Below, in pieces: positions 40,652 through 48,933 of a DNA stretch of 59,111 nucleotides (position 1 is its first letter; each line of letters opens with the position of its first letter). The stretch comes from Clostridiales bacterium (lineage in GTDB: Bacteria; Bacillota; Clostridia; Oscillospirales; Oscillospiraceae). The position numbers and the translations under genes are program-made. The notes beneath the pieces are model-generated. The model saw only the letters and a program-made list of their open reading frames with translations, was not told the DNA's origin and did no database searches. The stretch covers positions 1-59,111 of the forward strand of contig SFFV01000009.1 in assembly GCA_004557735.1 (NCBI GenBank), given 5' to 3'.

Positions 40652-42481
40652 ATGAAAGAAGTTAAAAATCCCAAAAAGCCGTTGGCGTATTTTTACGCGA
40701 TCACGCTCATTGCGCTGCTTCTCTTCAACATCTTTGTCGCGCCGCTGCTGAACCGACAGCGCATTGTGGAGACGGACTACAGCACCTTCATGCGCATGAT
40801 CGATGAACGGCAGATCGGCAAGGTGGACGTGAGCGATACGGAGATCGTATTCACCGACAAAAACGACGGAACGATCTATGTGACCGGCGTGATGTACGAC
40901 CCGATGCTCACGCAGCGCCTCTATGACTGCGGCGCGGAGTTTGCCAAGGACATCGAGCAGGCCATGTCGCCGGTCCTGAGTTATCTTTTAACGCTTATTC
41001 TGCCGCTGGTCATCTTTTTCCTCCTTGGCCAGTTCATGCGAAAAAAGCTCATGGATCAGATGGGCGGCAAGGACGTCATGTCCTTCGGCATGGGAAAGAG
41101 CAACGCCAAGATCTACGTCCAGTCCACGCAGGGCATCCGCTTCAGCGACGTCGCCGGCGAGGACGAGGCAAAAGAGAGTCTTGCCGAGATCGTGGACTAT
41201 CTCCACAATCCGGGCAAGTATACGGACGCCGGCGCATCGATGCCGAAAGGCATTCTGCTTGTCGGCCCTCCGGGAACGGGTAAGACGATGCTCGCCAAAG
41301 CGGTGGCGGGCGAGTCCAACGTGCCGTTCTTCTCCATCTCCGGCTCGGAGTTTGTGGAGATGTTTGTCGGCATGGGCGCGAGCAAGGTGCGCGATCTCTT
41401 CAGCCAGGCAAAGGAGAAGGCGCCCTGCATCGTGTTTATCGATGAGATCGACGCCATCGGCCAGAAGCGCAGCGGCGGCGCCATGGGCGGCAACGACGAG
41501 CGAGAGCAGACGCTCAACCAGCTTCTCACGGAAATGGACGGCTTTGAAGGAAACAACGGCGTCATCATCCTTGCCGCAACAAACCGTCCCGAATCGCTCG
41601 ACCCGGCGCTCACGCGCCCCGGCCGCTTTGACCGCCGCGTGCCGGTGGAGCTGCCCGATCTTGCCGGGCGCGAGGCCATACTGAAAGTTCACGCCCGGAA
41701 AATCAAGCCGGCGGAGGACGTGGATTTCCACACCATCGCGCGTATGGCCTCCGGCGCTTCCGGCGCGGAGCTTGCCAACATCATCAACGAGGCCGCGCTG
41801 CGCGCCGTGCGCAACGGCCGCACCATTGTCACGCAGGCGGACCTCGAAGAGAGCATCGAGGTCGTCATCGCCGGATACCAAAAGAAAAACGCCGTTCTCT
41901 CCGATCAGGAGAAGAAGGTCGTTGCCTATCACGAGATCGGCCACGCGCTCGTTGCGGCGATGCAGACGCACTCCGCACCCGTGCAGAAGATCACGATCAT
42001 CCCGCGAACGTCCGGTGCGCTGGGGTATACAATGCAGGTTGAAACCGGCGACAAGTACCTTATGACAAAGCAGGAGATCGAAAACAAGATCGCCACATTC
42101 ACCGGCGGCCGCGCCGCCGAGGAGATCGTGTTCGGCGAGATCACGACCGGCGCTTCCAACGACATTGAGCAGGCGACGAAGCTCGCCCGCGCCATGATCA
42201 CGCGCTACGGCATGAGCGACGATTTCGATATGGTCGCGCTCGAAACCGTCACCAACCAGTATCTCGGCGGCGACGCCTCGCTCGCGTGCTCGGCGGATAC
42301 GCAGAAGATCATTGACGATAAGGTCGTCGCGCTCGTAAAGGCGCAGCACGAAAAGGCGAAGGACCTTCTTCTCGCAAACCGGGCAAAGCTCGATGCGCTT
42401 GCGCAGTATCTTTATGAGAAAGAGACGATCACCGGCGACGAGTTTATGACGATCCTGAAGCGCGGGGAAGCAAAGACATGA
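40652..42481 (+). CDS. ftsH: ATP-dependent zinc metalloprotease FtsH (609 aa)
   Basis: Membrane-anchored AAA protease for quality control. Two N-terminal helices (about 13-33 and 108-128) flank an extracytoplasmic domain. Walker A GPPGTGKT (205-212), Walker B CIVFIDEIDAIG, SRH RPGRFDRR, zinc motif HEIGH (427-431) with a distal acidic ligand. Length is usual. The stop overlaps the NUDIX gene by 4 bp. Confidence 0.96.
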   Translation: MKEVKNPKKPLAYFYAITLIALLLFNIFVAPLLNRQRIVETDYSTFMRMIDERQIGKVDVSDTEIVFTDKNDGTIYVTGVMYDPMLTQRLYDCGAEFAKDIEQAMSPVLSYLLTLILPLVIFFLLGQFMRKKLMDQMGGKDVMSFGMGKSNAKIYVQSTQGIRFSDVAGEDEAKESLAEIVDYLHNPGKYTDAGASMPKGILLVGPPGTGKTMLAKAVAGESNVPFFSISGSEFVEMFVGMGASKVRDLFSQAKEKAPCIVFIDEIDAIGQKRSGGAMGGNDEREQTLNQLLTEMDGFEGNNGVIILAATNRPESLDPALTRPGRFDRRVPVELPDLAGREAILKVHARKIKPAEDVDFHTIARMASGASGAELANIINEAALRAVRNGRTIVTQADLEESIEVVIAGYQKKNAVLSDQEKKVVAYHEIGHALVAAMQTHSAPVQKITIIPRTSGALGYTMQVETGDKYLMTKQEIENKIATFTGGRAAEEIVFGEITTGASNDIEQATKLARAMITRYGMSDDFDMVALETVTNQYLGGDASLACSADTQKIIDDKVVALVKAQHEKAKDLLLANRAKLDALAQYLYEKETITGDEFMTILKRGEAKT

Positions 42482-42918
42482 GCCGTGCAAGCCTTGTTGA
42501 GCTTACCAACCTCTGCGTGATCTGCGACGGCAGCCGGGTCCTCGTGCAGGACAAGGTCGGCTGCGGCGTCGTTTTTCCGGGCGGCCACGTGGAGCCGGGC
42601 GAGTCGATGCTTGCCTCCGTCGTGCGCGAAATGCGTGAGGAAACCGGCCTTACCGTTGAGCATCCGGTGCTCTGCGGTCTCAAGGACTGGATGCGTGAGG
42701 ATGGCACGCGCTTTATCGTCGCGCTCTACCGCGCCGACCGCTTTTCCGGCACACTCCAATCTTCCGGAGAAGGGCGCGTGTTCTGGATCGAGCGGGAGGA
42801 TTTTGCCCGGCTCGATACCATCTGGGGCATGCACGAGGTGCTGCGTATCTGCGACGGCGCCGATTACAGCGAAATGTTTTATTCGGAAGAGAAAGAGGGC
42901 TGGGTGCTGCTCGGCTGA
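42478..42918 (+). CDS. NUDIX hydrolase, MutT/8-oxo-dGTPase-like (146 aa)
   Basis: Single-domain NUDIX hydrolase with the box GGHVEPGE (35-42)...REMREETGL (50-58) complete. YmaB/MutX-like members hydrolyse 8-oxo-dGTP or related nucleotides; the substrate is unknown here. ATGA overlap with ftsH. Confidence 0.92.
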   Translation: MSRASLVELTNLCVICDGSRVLVQDKVGCGVVFPGGHVEPGESMLASVVREMREETGLTVEHPVLCGLKDWMREDGTRFIVALYRADRFSGTLQSSGEGRVFWIEREDFARLDTIWGMHEVLRICDGADYSEMFYSEEKEGWVLLG

Positions 42919-42927
42919 GGGGAGAAT

Positions 42928-43539
42928 ATGCGAAAAGAGAGAAAGAATGAGTCGCTGCTCTGGTTTGGAAAGTGGACGTCCAAGCTCGGCAACATCGTCT
43001 TTGACTATGCGAACAGCGTGAGCATCGTCGGCGCGTTTTCCCACGCGCCGTGGGTGCTGGCGCTCTATCAGAGCTCGGAGACGCTCATACAGATCGCATT
43101 CAATCTCATCGGCGGGGCGAAGGCCGACAGCGGCAGCCGGAAGAAGATCCTCATCGTCACGGACATTCTGGCCGCGGTCATCTGCTTTGCGGCGAGCTTC
43201 TTCGCCGCCTCGCCGCACATGGCGGAGGCCGTCATTGCGGCGAACGCCCTGCTTGCGGTCGTCTATGCGTTCAATTCCCCGACGTACCGCTCCATCGTCC
43301 GCGAAATGATCGACGGTGAACGCATCGGTATGTTTAACTCCGTCAGCAACGGCGGGGGAGAGATCGTCAAGATCGCGGGGCCGATGGCCGCTATGCTGCT
43401 CGTGCGGTGGATCGGCGTGCGCGGAGCGCTTCTCTTCGACGCGCTCACATTCCTGCTGTCCGCCGCTTCCGAAATGCTTCTCATACCGATCTCGGAAACG
43501 CAGAAAAAGACAAAGGAAAAGAAAAATATCTTCCGCGAT
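42928..43539 (+). pseudogene. MFS transporter, 5' part, interrupted by insertion
   Basis: First 204 codons of a 399-codon major-facilitator drug-efflux-type transporter: about six helices, the NSPTYRSIVREMI motif and FNSVSNGGGEIVKIAGPMAAML. Reading continues from D204 (GAT, 43537-43539) directly to the ATC at 44571 when the insertion is removed, restoring NIFRDIAGGFAYLVRERQ without any other change. As it stands the frame meets a stop seven codons into the element (43561-43563). Confidence 0.88.
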
Positions 43540-43562
43540 AGGGCGGTGCTCGTAAAACAGTG

Positions 43563-43596
43563 AATCCTCCGTATGATCTAAGCCATACGGAGGATT
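43563..43596 (+). terminator. hairpin at the left end of the element
   Basis: Perfect 13-bp stem AATCCTCCGTATG / CATACGGAGGATT with an 8-nt loop and a T-rich tail (TTATTTCTG). It would end transcription entering from the MFS/ftsH side. Confidence 0.7.
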
Positions 43597-43599
43597 TAT

Positions 43600-43850
43600 T
43601 TCTGTCTAATCTTCAAACTTGCTGGCGGCGAACGCTTTGTCAGAACCGTTTGGCCGCAGCAAGTACACAGGGGATAGCCGCTTTAGCGGCGCAAGGGGGT
43701 TGTAGCCACCTTGACGGAACAAAGTGACGCAACATCCTCGGTCAAGCAGTTTTCTCCTGCTGACGGATACTGAAACTCCGCAGGACGCACTACTCTCGAT
43801 AGAGAGTATAGAAGTGCGCCCTTTAGTTCCTAAAGGGATTTTTTCTTTTG
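43600..43850 (+). ncRNA. candidate structured non-coding RNA ending in a terminator
   Basis: No plausible gene on either strand, but a series of compact stems: GCCGC/GCGGC (43677-43690), CGCAC plus ACTCTC pairing with GAGAGT plus GTGCG (43786-43818), and the terminator CCCTTTAG/CTAAAGGG followed by ATTTTTT (43819-43843). AGCAG/CTGCT stems lie between. Organisation suggests a small RNA of about 200-250 nt; I recognise no family and see no clear promoter. Confidence 0.4.
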
Positions 43851-43878
43851 CTCAACTCCCCGGCAAATATGAATTTGT

Positions 43879-44280
43879 CTACATTACCCACTTCAACCGA
43901 ACAGGGTATATTTCAATAACGAAATGAGCTTCATTTATCTGCGTTGACGGATGAGAACCAGCGACATCCACATTTACAGAACCTATGACTGTTTTGACAA
44001 AATCATCAGGCTCTCCACAAACGATATATTGGGGAGATATATACTCGATATACCCTGTTTCATCTGGTTCAAGAGGCATTGTTTCAAACGGTTTTTCTAT
44101 ATCAATTCCTAACGAAAAGAGATATTCAGCAATTTCCGGATAGGTTGCTTTGATTTCACGGACATAGTTTTGACAATATGCGCAGTCGCATAAGTCACGA
44201 TTGCTTATCTGTTCATAATACGATTTTGTTCTTCTAATATCCAAGTTCAACACCTCTACAAATTCCGATATGTCGTTCAT
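43879..44280 (-). CDS. small cargo protein with C-x-C-x2-C motif, unknown function (133 aa)
   Basis: Soluble protein with a likely zinc knuckle (DLCDCAYCQNYVREI, about residues 29-43), then GIDIEKPFETMPLE, YIVCGEPDD and a C-terminal HFVIEIYPVRLKWVM. Similar small proteins with a CGCxYCxN(F/Y) core occur in Firmicutes as hypotheticals, from memory. An extended -10 TGGTATAAT (44294-44302) lies so close that the 5' leader would be about 6 nt, with no ribosome site, suggesting leaderless translation. Carried by the mobile element. Confidence 0.6.
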   Translation of the reverse strand: MNDISEFVEVLNLDIRRTKSYYEQISNRDLCDCAYCQNYVREIKATYPEIAEYLFSLGIDIEKPFETMPLEPDETGYIEYISPQYIVCGEPDDFVKTVIGSVNVDVAGSHPSTQINEAHFVIEIYPVRLKWVM

Positions 44281-44293
44281 TTTACTTGCGCAA

Positions 44294-44302
44294 ATTATAC
44301 CA
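44294..44302 (-). promoter_or_regulatory. extended -10 promoter of the cargo gene
   Basis: Minus strand TGGTATAAT with no good -35; its TATAAT ends 13 nt before the ATG of the cargo gene. Confidence 0.45.
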
Positions 44303-44382
44303 TGACCCTGTGAACAATTCTACCGCAACTTTGGCAAAAAATGAGAAAAGTCCGAACAGTTTTTCTGCCCGGACTTCCTCGC

Positions 44383-44565
44383 TCAATCGTAAATCAATTC
44401 CATTTTCACATTCTTTGGCCTGTGCCTTGCAAGCATTCCTCTGCCATACCATTCCATCTGGTTTTCGGCCATACTGTTTTGCTTTGCCAGCTCCGGCGCG
44501 ATCAGCTCCATGCGGCTTCGTGCCGCTTCGTTGATCTCGGCACAATACTGTTTTACGAACAACCG
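44383..44565 (-). pseudogene. TnpV-like gene remnant
   Basis: In the minus frame ending at TGA 44383-44385 the sequence RLFVKQYCAEINEAARSRME, then AENQMEW and a terminal MELIYD resembles the C-terminal half of TnpV, a small protein of clostridial transposons. It has no start and is cut by the right inverted repeat of the element. Similarity is from memory. Confidence 0.4.
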
Positions 44566-44570
44566 CCTAT

Positions 44571-45158
44571 ATCGCCGGGGGCTTTGCCTATCTCGTGCGG
44601 GAGCGGCAGCTTTTGTTCCTTATCCTTCTCTCGGCGCTTGTCAATTTCTTCCTTGCGGGCTTTAATCTTCTTTGCCCGTATACCGACGTGATGTATGCCT
44701 CCTTCGGCATCGAGTTTTACAGCAAGGTGCTCATCATGGAGGCGGCGGGGGGCCTTTTCGGCTCGTTGATCAGCTCGCGTCTTGGAAGCCGGGTAAAGGA
44801 AAACGCGCGCATTATGGTACTTTTTCTCGGCGCGATGGGCGCGGCACTCGCGCTTGAACCGCTTGCGGCGCTCACGGGAAGCGCCGCCGTCTGCCTTGTT
44901 CCGTTTCTTCTCTCCGGCACGGCGCTGACGGTTTTCAATATCCAGTTCATGTCGTATGTGCAGCTGCGTGCCGACGAGGCGTATCTCGGCCGCGTGTTCA
45001 GCATCATCTTTACGGTTGCGGTGCTGTTCATGCCGGTCGGCTCGTTCGTTTTCTCCTTTCTGCTCGACACGTCAAGTCCCGCGGGCTTTGCCGTGGTCGG
45101 CGGCGGGATCATGTTACTTGCCGCCGCCGGATTGGCGGCTTTTCGGAAAAAGGAATAA
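44571..45158 (+). pseudogene. MFS transporter, 3' part
   Basis: Codons 205-399 of the interrupted transporter: IAGGFAYLVRERQLLFLILL opens helix 7, followed by five more helices, ARIMVLFLGAMGAA and a final FRKKE. Whether a C-terminal six-helix fragment is made from an internal ATG (44595) is unknown; it has no ribosome site of its own. Confidence 0.85.
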
Positions 45159-45168
45159 AACGCAAACG

Positions 45169-45198
45169 CTGCCGGATGGGATTTCCCGTCCGGCAGCG
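45169..45198. terminator. hairpin between MFS and the histidine kinase gene
   Basis: Stem GCTGCCGGATGGG / CCCGTCCGGCAGC (one G-T pair) between convergent genes; no T-run, so efficiency is uncertain. Confidence 0.6.
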
Positions 45199-45278
45199 CC
45201 GCGTAATCGTTGATCGTGCACGGGACGACGCTGATTTCCGTATACCCGAGGGAACGGAAAAGCTGCCGCGCGCAAAGC

Positions 45279-46490
45279 TCATTTTTGTTCCTCTTTTGCT
45301 GTCGGGAGTGTGATGGAGAATACGTTCCCGGACGGCTTGCCCTCGCAGCGAATTTTTCCTCCGTGCTCGGTCACGATGCTTTCGGCGATCGAAAGGCCGA
45401 GACCGTAGCTGTGATCCATGGCGCGGGCCCGGTCGGCCCGGTAAAAGCGTTTAAACACGTTTTTGCACTCCTCCGGTGAGAGAGGTTCGCCGGGCGTTTC
45501 GATGCTCAGCGTGCATTTGTCGTGTCCGGTCTTTTTCAGCTCCACGCGGACTGTGCCGGGGGCGGAGTATTTAACGGCATTGTCGAGCAGGATCTCCATG
45601 CTCTGCCGGAGATGCTGCGCGCTGCCCTGTACCGTAATGCCCGGCTCGACGGCGCATTCCAGCGTCAGACCTTTTTCAAAAAAGAGCGCCTCGAACGGAA
45701 GCACGGCGTCCTGCGTCATAGCGCTCCAGTCGAGCGGCGTAAAAACCTTTTTTACTGCGCCGTTATCCACTCTCGCAAGCTCGAGCAGACTCTCCACCAG
45801 CCCGCGCATCCGGTAGGACATGGTGAGAATGCTCTCGGTAAAGCGCTGGCGATCCGGCTCGGAGTAGGAGGGGTCTTTGAGCATTTCCGCGTTCGTGAGG
45901 ATCACGGTGAGCGGCGTTTTCAGCTCGTGCGAGGCGTCGGATACGAACTGCTTCTGCTGCGTCCACGCCTTCTCCACCGGCTTCACCGCCCAGCGCGCCA
46001 GAAGAAAGCTGACGGCGAGAAACACCGCTGCAGCGCAGAGCCCGATAAGAAAGCAGTTACGCCAGAGATTCCGCATCGTGGCGGTCGCGCTGGAGACGTC
46101 GGCAAAAACGATGTACTCGTTCCCGCGCCATGTTGTGCGCAGGTAGCGGAGAGAATAGTCGTGCAGCACCCCCTGCTCACTGCCGGAGCGCAGCGCTTCC
46201 GTAACAATGCCGGAGAGCACCTGTTCGTCGGAGAGATCGTAATAGCTTGCCCCGCTCACGCGAACGCTGCCGTAGGGTGAGATGCGTACCGTAAAATAGG
46301 GGAGGCGTGAGGCCGTGTCCGGCCAGTTGAGCTGTAAGGGGTCGGCGGCCACGGCGGTGACCATCTCAATGGACTCGTGCTCGAGATTTGCGTGCGTTGT
46401 GTACAGCAGCACGCCGAAGATCGTGCAGAGGATCACAAGCACGATCGCCATGTTGATGCCGACAAACCGCAGCCGGAGCTTTTTCAGCAT
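45279..46490 (-). CDS. two-component sensor histidine kinase (403 aa)
   Basis: Membrane sensor kinase of the EnvZ/BaeS class. Helix 1 at about 10-30, extracytoplasmic sensor 31-145, helix 2 about 146-166, short HAMP-like linker, DHp with H188 in SDASHELKTPLT, and HATPase_c with N box ILLDNAVKYS, and G2 box YGLGLSIAESIV. The signal is unknown. Its ATG lies 7 bp inside the response-regulator gene, so they are coupled. Confidence 0.93.
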   Translation of the reverse strand: MLKKLRLRFVGINMAIVLVILCTIFGVLLYTTHANLEHESIEMVTAVAADPLQLNWPDTASRLPYFTVRISPYGSVRVSGASYYDLSDEQVLSGIVTEALRSGSEQGVLHDYSLRYLRTTWRGNEYIVFADVSSATATMRNLWRNCFLIGLCAAAVFLAVSFLLARWAVKPVEKAWTQQKQFVSDASHELKTPLTVILTNAEMLKDPSYSEPDRQRFTESILTMSYRMRGLVESLLELARVDNGAVKKVFTPLDWSAMTQDAVLPFEALFFEKGLTLECAVEPGITVQGSAQHLRQSMEILLDNAVKYSAPGTVRVELKKTGHDKCTLSIETPGEPLSPEECKNVFKRFYRADRARAMDHSYGLGLSIAESIVTEHGGKIRCEGKPSGNVFSITLPTAKEEQK

Positions 46491-47161
46491 GCGGGGATCA
46501 CCTCCAGATGATAGCCGAGCCGCCGGACGGATTCAATGCGGACATTTGACCCGATGCTTGCAAGTTTTTTGCGCAGGAAGCCGACATAGACCTCCACGCT
46601 GTTTTCCACGGCGTTGGACTCGAAGCCCCAGACGCGCGAGAGCAGCGATTCCTTGGAGAGATTGCTGCTGCCGGACTGGAGAAGGAGACGCATGACGTCA
46701 AACTCCCGCGCCGAGAGCCGCACGGATCTTTCTCCGCAGCAGAGCGTGCCGGAGGCAAGATCGAGCGACGTGTTGCCGAAGGAAAGGGCGTCGACCTGCG
46801 CGCCCTGCCGCCGCAGCAGCGCGTTGATGCACGCGAGCAACTCGCGCATGTCAAACGGCTTGGTGAGATAGTAATCCGCTCCGGCGTTGAGCCCTTCCAC
46901 GCGGTCCTCCAGACTTGAACGCGCCGTCAGCATAAGTATCGGCACACCGCACCGCCTCGCACGCACGGAGCGCGCGACGGCGTAGCCGTCCATGCCGGGC
47001 ATCATAACATCCAGTATCAGCAGATCGTACACGCCGAGCTCAGCGTATTCCGCGCCGGAAATGCCGTCGTACACGGTCTCCACATCAAAGCCCTTGCTCT
47101 CGAGCAACGTTTTGAGCGAGTCGGCCAGCAGCTTTTCGTCTTCCACGATCAGTATTTTCAT
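46484..47161 (-). CDS. OmpR-family response regulator (225 aa)
   Basis: Receiver domain 1-120 with phospho-acceptor D51 (LLILDVMMPGMDGY), acidic pocket ED at 7-8, KPF at about 101-103, and a winged-helix DNA-binding domain (RLSAREFDVMRLLLQ ... VYVGFLRKKL). Start at MKILIV with GAGGTG upstream. Transcribed before its kinase. Direct repeats at its promoter suggest autoregulation. Confidence 0.94.
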   Translation of the reverse strand: MKILIVEDEKLLADSLKTLLESKGFDVETVYDGISGAEYAELGVYDLLILDVMMPGMDGYAVARSVRARRCGVPILMLTARSSLEDRVEGLNAGADYYLTKPFDMRELLACINALLRRQGAQVDALSFGNTSLDLASGTLCCGERSVRLSAREFDVMRLLLQSGSSNLSKESLLSRVWGFESNAVENSVEVYVGFLRKKLASIGSNVRIESVRRLGYHLEVIPAC

Positions 47162-47185
47162 GGCATACACCTCTTTTTCATCCAC

Positions 47186-47221
47186 AGTATACTACAATGC
47201 GAACCTGAAAGGAAGCTGAAA
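47186..47221 (-). promoter_or_regulatory. response-regulator promoter with direct repeats
   Basis: Minus strand -10 TATACT (47186-47191) has no consensus -35. Instead TTTCAGGTTC (47201-47210) and TTTCAGCTTC (47212-47221), an 11-bp-period direct repeat, cover that zone, the usual geometry of an OmpR-type activator site. Confidence 0.5.
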
Positions 47222-47256
47222 GCCGGCACGCTTTCCATAGTTTTTTTCATTTGCGC

Positions 47257-47285
47257 TTGACATTCGGCGGGAACGGTGGTAGACT
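47257..47285 (+). promoter_or_regulatory. promoter of the T-box/aminotransferase unit
   Basis: TTGACA (47257-47262), 17-nt spacer, TAGACT (47280-47285). Confidence 0.85.
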
Positions 47286-47291
47286 CCACTC

Positions 47292-47553
47292 AATCCATAA
47301 GAAAACGCTTTGACGGGAAAGAGTACGAGCGGCGTTCGCATGCAGAGAAAAGGCGGTTGGTGCAAGCCTTGATGCGTTCCGTTCGGAAGCCGTCCCTGAG
47401 CGGCCGGGAGCAAATGCCCGGACGGGATCTCGCCGTTATGTTGAGAGCCGGTATGCAGTACCGGGCAGAGTGCGGACATATCGTCCGAATTCAGGTGGTA
47501 ACACGGAGCAATTTCCGCCCTGAGCCGTTCGGCTCAGGGCGTTTTCATTTTTT
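47292..47553 (+). promoter_or_regulatory. T-box riboswitch, alanine (GCC) specifier
   Basis: Stem I opens with CGCTTTGACGGG, AAAGAGTA (loop E strand) and closes with GAAGCCGT then CCCTGAGCG; the triplet after GAA is GCC (47389-47391), an alanine codon. The distal loop carries GGTTGGTGCAAGCC. The T-box AGGTGGTAACACGGAGC (47493-47509) offers TGGT to the ACCA end of uncharged tRNA. The terminator CGCCCTGAGCC / GGCTCAGGGCG (47516-47541) and TTTTCATTTTTT follow. Uncharged tRNA-Ala should favour read-through into the aminotransferase. Confidence 0.92.
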
Positions 47554-47570
47554 GCAAAAGGAGAAATACC

Positions 47571-48800
47571 ATGGAAAAAAGGAATTACGAGCAGTCCAAA
47601 AAGCTCGACAACGTATGCTACGATATCCGCGGCCCCGTAATGGACGAGGCCATGCGCATGGAGGCGCGCGGCGCGAACATACTAAAGCTCAACATCGGCA
47701 ACCCTGCGCCGTTCGGCTTTTACGCGCCGGACGAGGTGATTCTGGACATGATCTATAACCTGCGCAACTGCGAGGGATATTCCGATTCCCGCGGCCTCTT
47801 CTCCGCCCGCAAAGCGATCATGCAGTACTGCCAGCTCAAGGGCATCCCCAATGTCGGCATCAACGATATCTTTACCGGCAACGGCGTGAGTGAGCTCATC
47901 ACGCTCACCATGCAGGGCCTTCTGGACGACGGCGACGAGATCCTGGTTCCTGCACCGGATTATCCGCTCTGGACGGCGTCCATCACGCTCGCCGGCGGAA
48001 AAGCGGTACACTATCTCTGCGACGAGCAGCAGGACTGGTACCCCGATATCAACGATCTTCGATCCAAGGTCACGCCGCGCACGAAGGGCATCGTCGTCAT
48101 CAACCCGAACAACCCGACCGGCGCGCTCTATCCGAAGGAGATCCTTGAGCAGATCGTGCAGGTTGCCCGCGAGAACGACCTTATCCTCTTTGCCGACGAG
48201 ATCTACGACCGTCTCGTCATGCAGGGAGAACCGGAGCACATCGCGCTCGCCTCGCTCGCGCCGGATCTTCTGACGCTCTGCTTCAACGGCCTTTCCAAGT
48301 CCCACCGCGTTGCGGGCTTCCGCGTCGGCTGGGTGTGTCTCGCCGGTGACAAGTCCCACGCCAAGGGATATATCGAGGGGCTGAATCTTCTTGCCAAAAT
48401 GCGCCTTTGCTCCAATGTTCCGGCACAGAGCATCATCCAGACCTCCCTGGGCGGGTATCAGTCGGTGGACGAGTATCTCTGCCCCGGCGGACGGCTGTAC
48501 GAGCAGCGTGAGCTGATCTGGAAAACGCTCAACTCCATCCCCGGCCTCAGCGCTGCAAAGCCGAAAGCGGCGTTTTACATTTTCCCGAAGGTGGACACGA
48601 AGAAATTCAACATCCACAGCGACGAGCAGATGGCGCTCGATCTTCTGAAGGAACAGAAGATCCTCATCACCGCCGGTACGGGCTTTAACTGGGGCGAGCC
48701 GGATCATTTCCGCATCGTCTACCTGCCCGACCTCGTTTCGCTGAAAGACGCTTCGGCCCGTTTCGAAAAATTCTTCGGCAGCTACCGGCAGAAGGATTGA
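47571..48800 (+). CDS. alaA: AlaA-type glutamate-pyruvate aminotransferase (409 aa)
   Basis: Class I PLP aminotransferase closest to AlaA/YfbQ: DIRGPVMDEAMRMEARGANI and LKLNIGNPAPFGF at the N-terminus, YSDSRGLFSARKAI, INPNNPTGAL, FADEIYDRL, and Schiff-base lysine K243 in FNGLSKSHRVAGFRVGW. Makes alanine from pyruvate and glutamate. The alanine T-box in front supports this role over aspartate or aromatic transamination. AAAAGGAG precedes the ATG. Confidence 0.94.
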   Translation: MEKRNYEQSKKLDNVCYDIRGPVMDEAMRMEARGANILKLNIGNPAPFGFYAPDEVILDMIYNLRNCEGYSDSRGLFSARKAIMQYCQLKGIPNVGINDIFTGNGVSELITLTMQGLLDDGDEILVPAPDYPLWTASITLAGGKAVHYLCDEQQDWYPDINDLRSKVTPRTKGIVVINPNNPTGALYPKEILEQIVQVARENDLILFADEIYDRLVMQGEPEHIALASLAPDLLTLCFNGLSKSHRVAGFRVGWVCLAGDKSHAKGYIEGLNLLAKMRLCSNVPAQSIIQTSLGGYQSVDEYLCPGGRLYEQRELIWKTLNSIPGLSAAKPKAAFYIFPKVDTKKFNIHSDEQMALDLLKEQKILITAGTGFNWGEPDHFRIVYLPDLVSLKDASARFEKFFGSYRQKD

Positions 48801-48819
48801 GGGATTTCATACCGAATAA

Positions 48820-48856
48820 AAAAAGCCCGCAGGAGCTTGATCTCCTGCGGGCCTTT
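48820..48856. terminator. bidirectional terminator
   Basis: Perfect 11-bp stem GCCCGCAGGAG / CTCCTGCGGGC (48825-48852) flanked by A7 and TTTT, between convergent alaA and the membrane-protein gene. Confidence 0.9.
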
Positions 48857-48933
48857 TGCATCCATGGAATAAAAAATCAGAGGGACTTTCGATTATCCGC
48901 GAAAGCCCGCGCCGCCATGGCCGGCCGAATCGC

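Larger units (their letters stand above)
43540..44568. mobile_element. 1.03-kb inverted-repeat element inserted in the MFS gene
   Basis: Ends are imperfect inverted repeats: GGGCGGTGCTCGTAAAACAG on the left (43541-43560) and GGCGGTTGTTCGTAAAACAG on the right (complement of 44548-44567). The dinucleotide AT (43538-43539 and 44569-44570) is duplicated, and removing one copy plus the element rebuilds the MFS frame exactly. AT-richer than its surroundings. It carries a hairpin array on the plus strand, one 133-codon gene on the minus strand and a TnpV-like gene remnant, but no complete transposase, so it is non-autonomous or a remnant. IS family not assigned. Confidence 0.82.
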
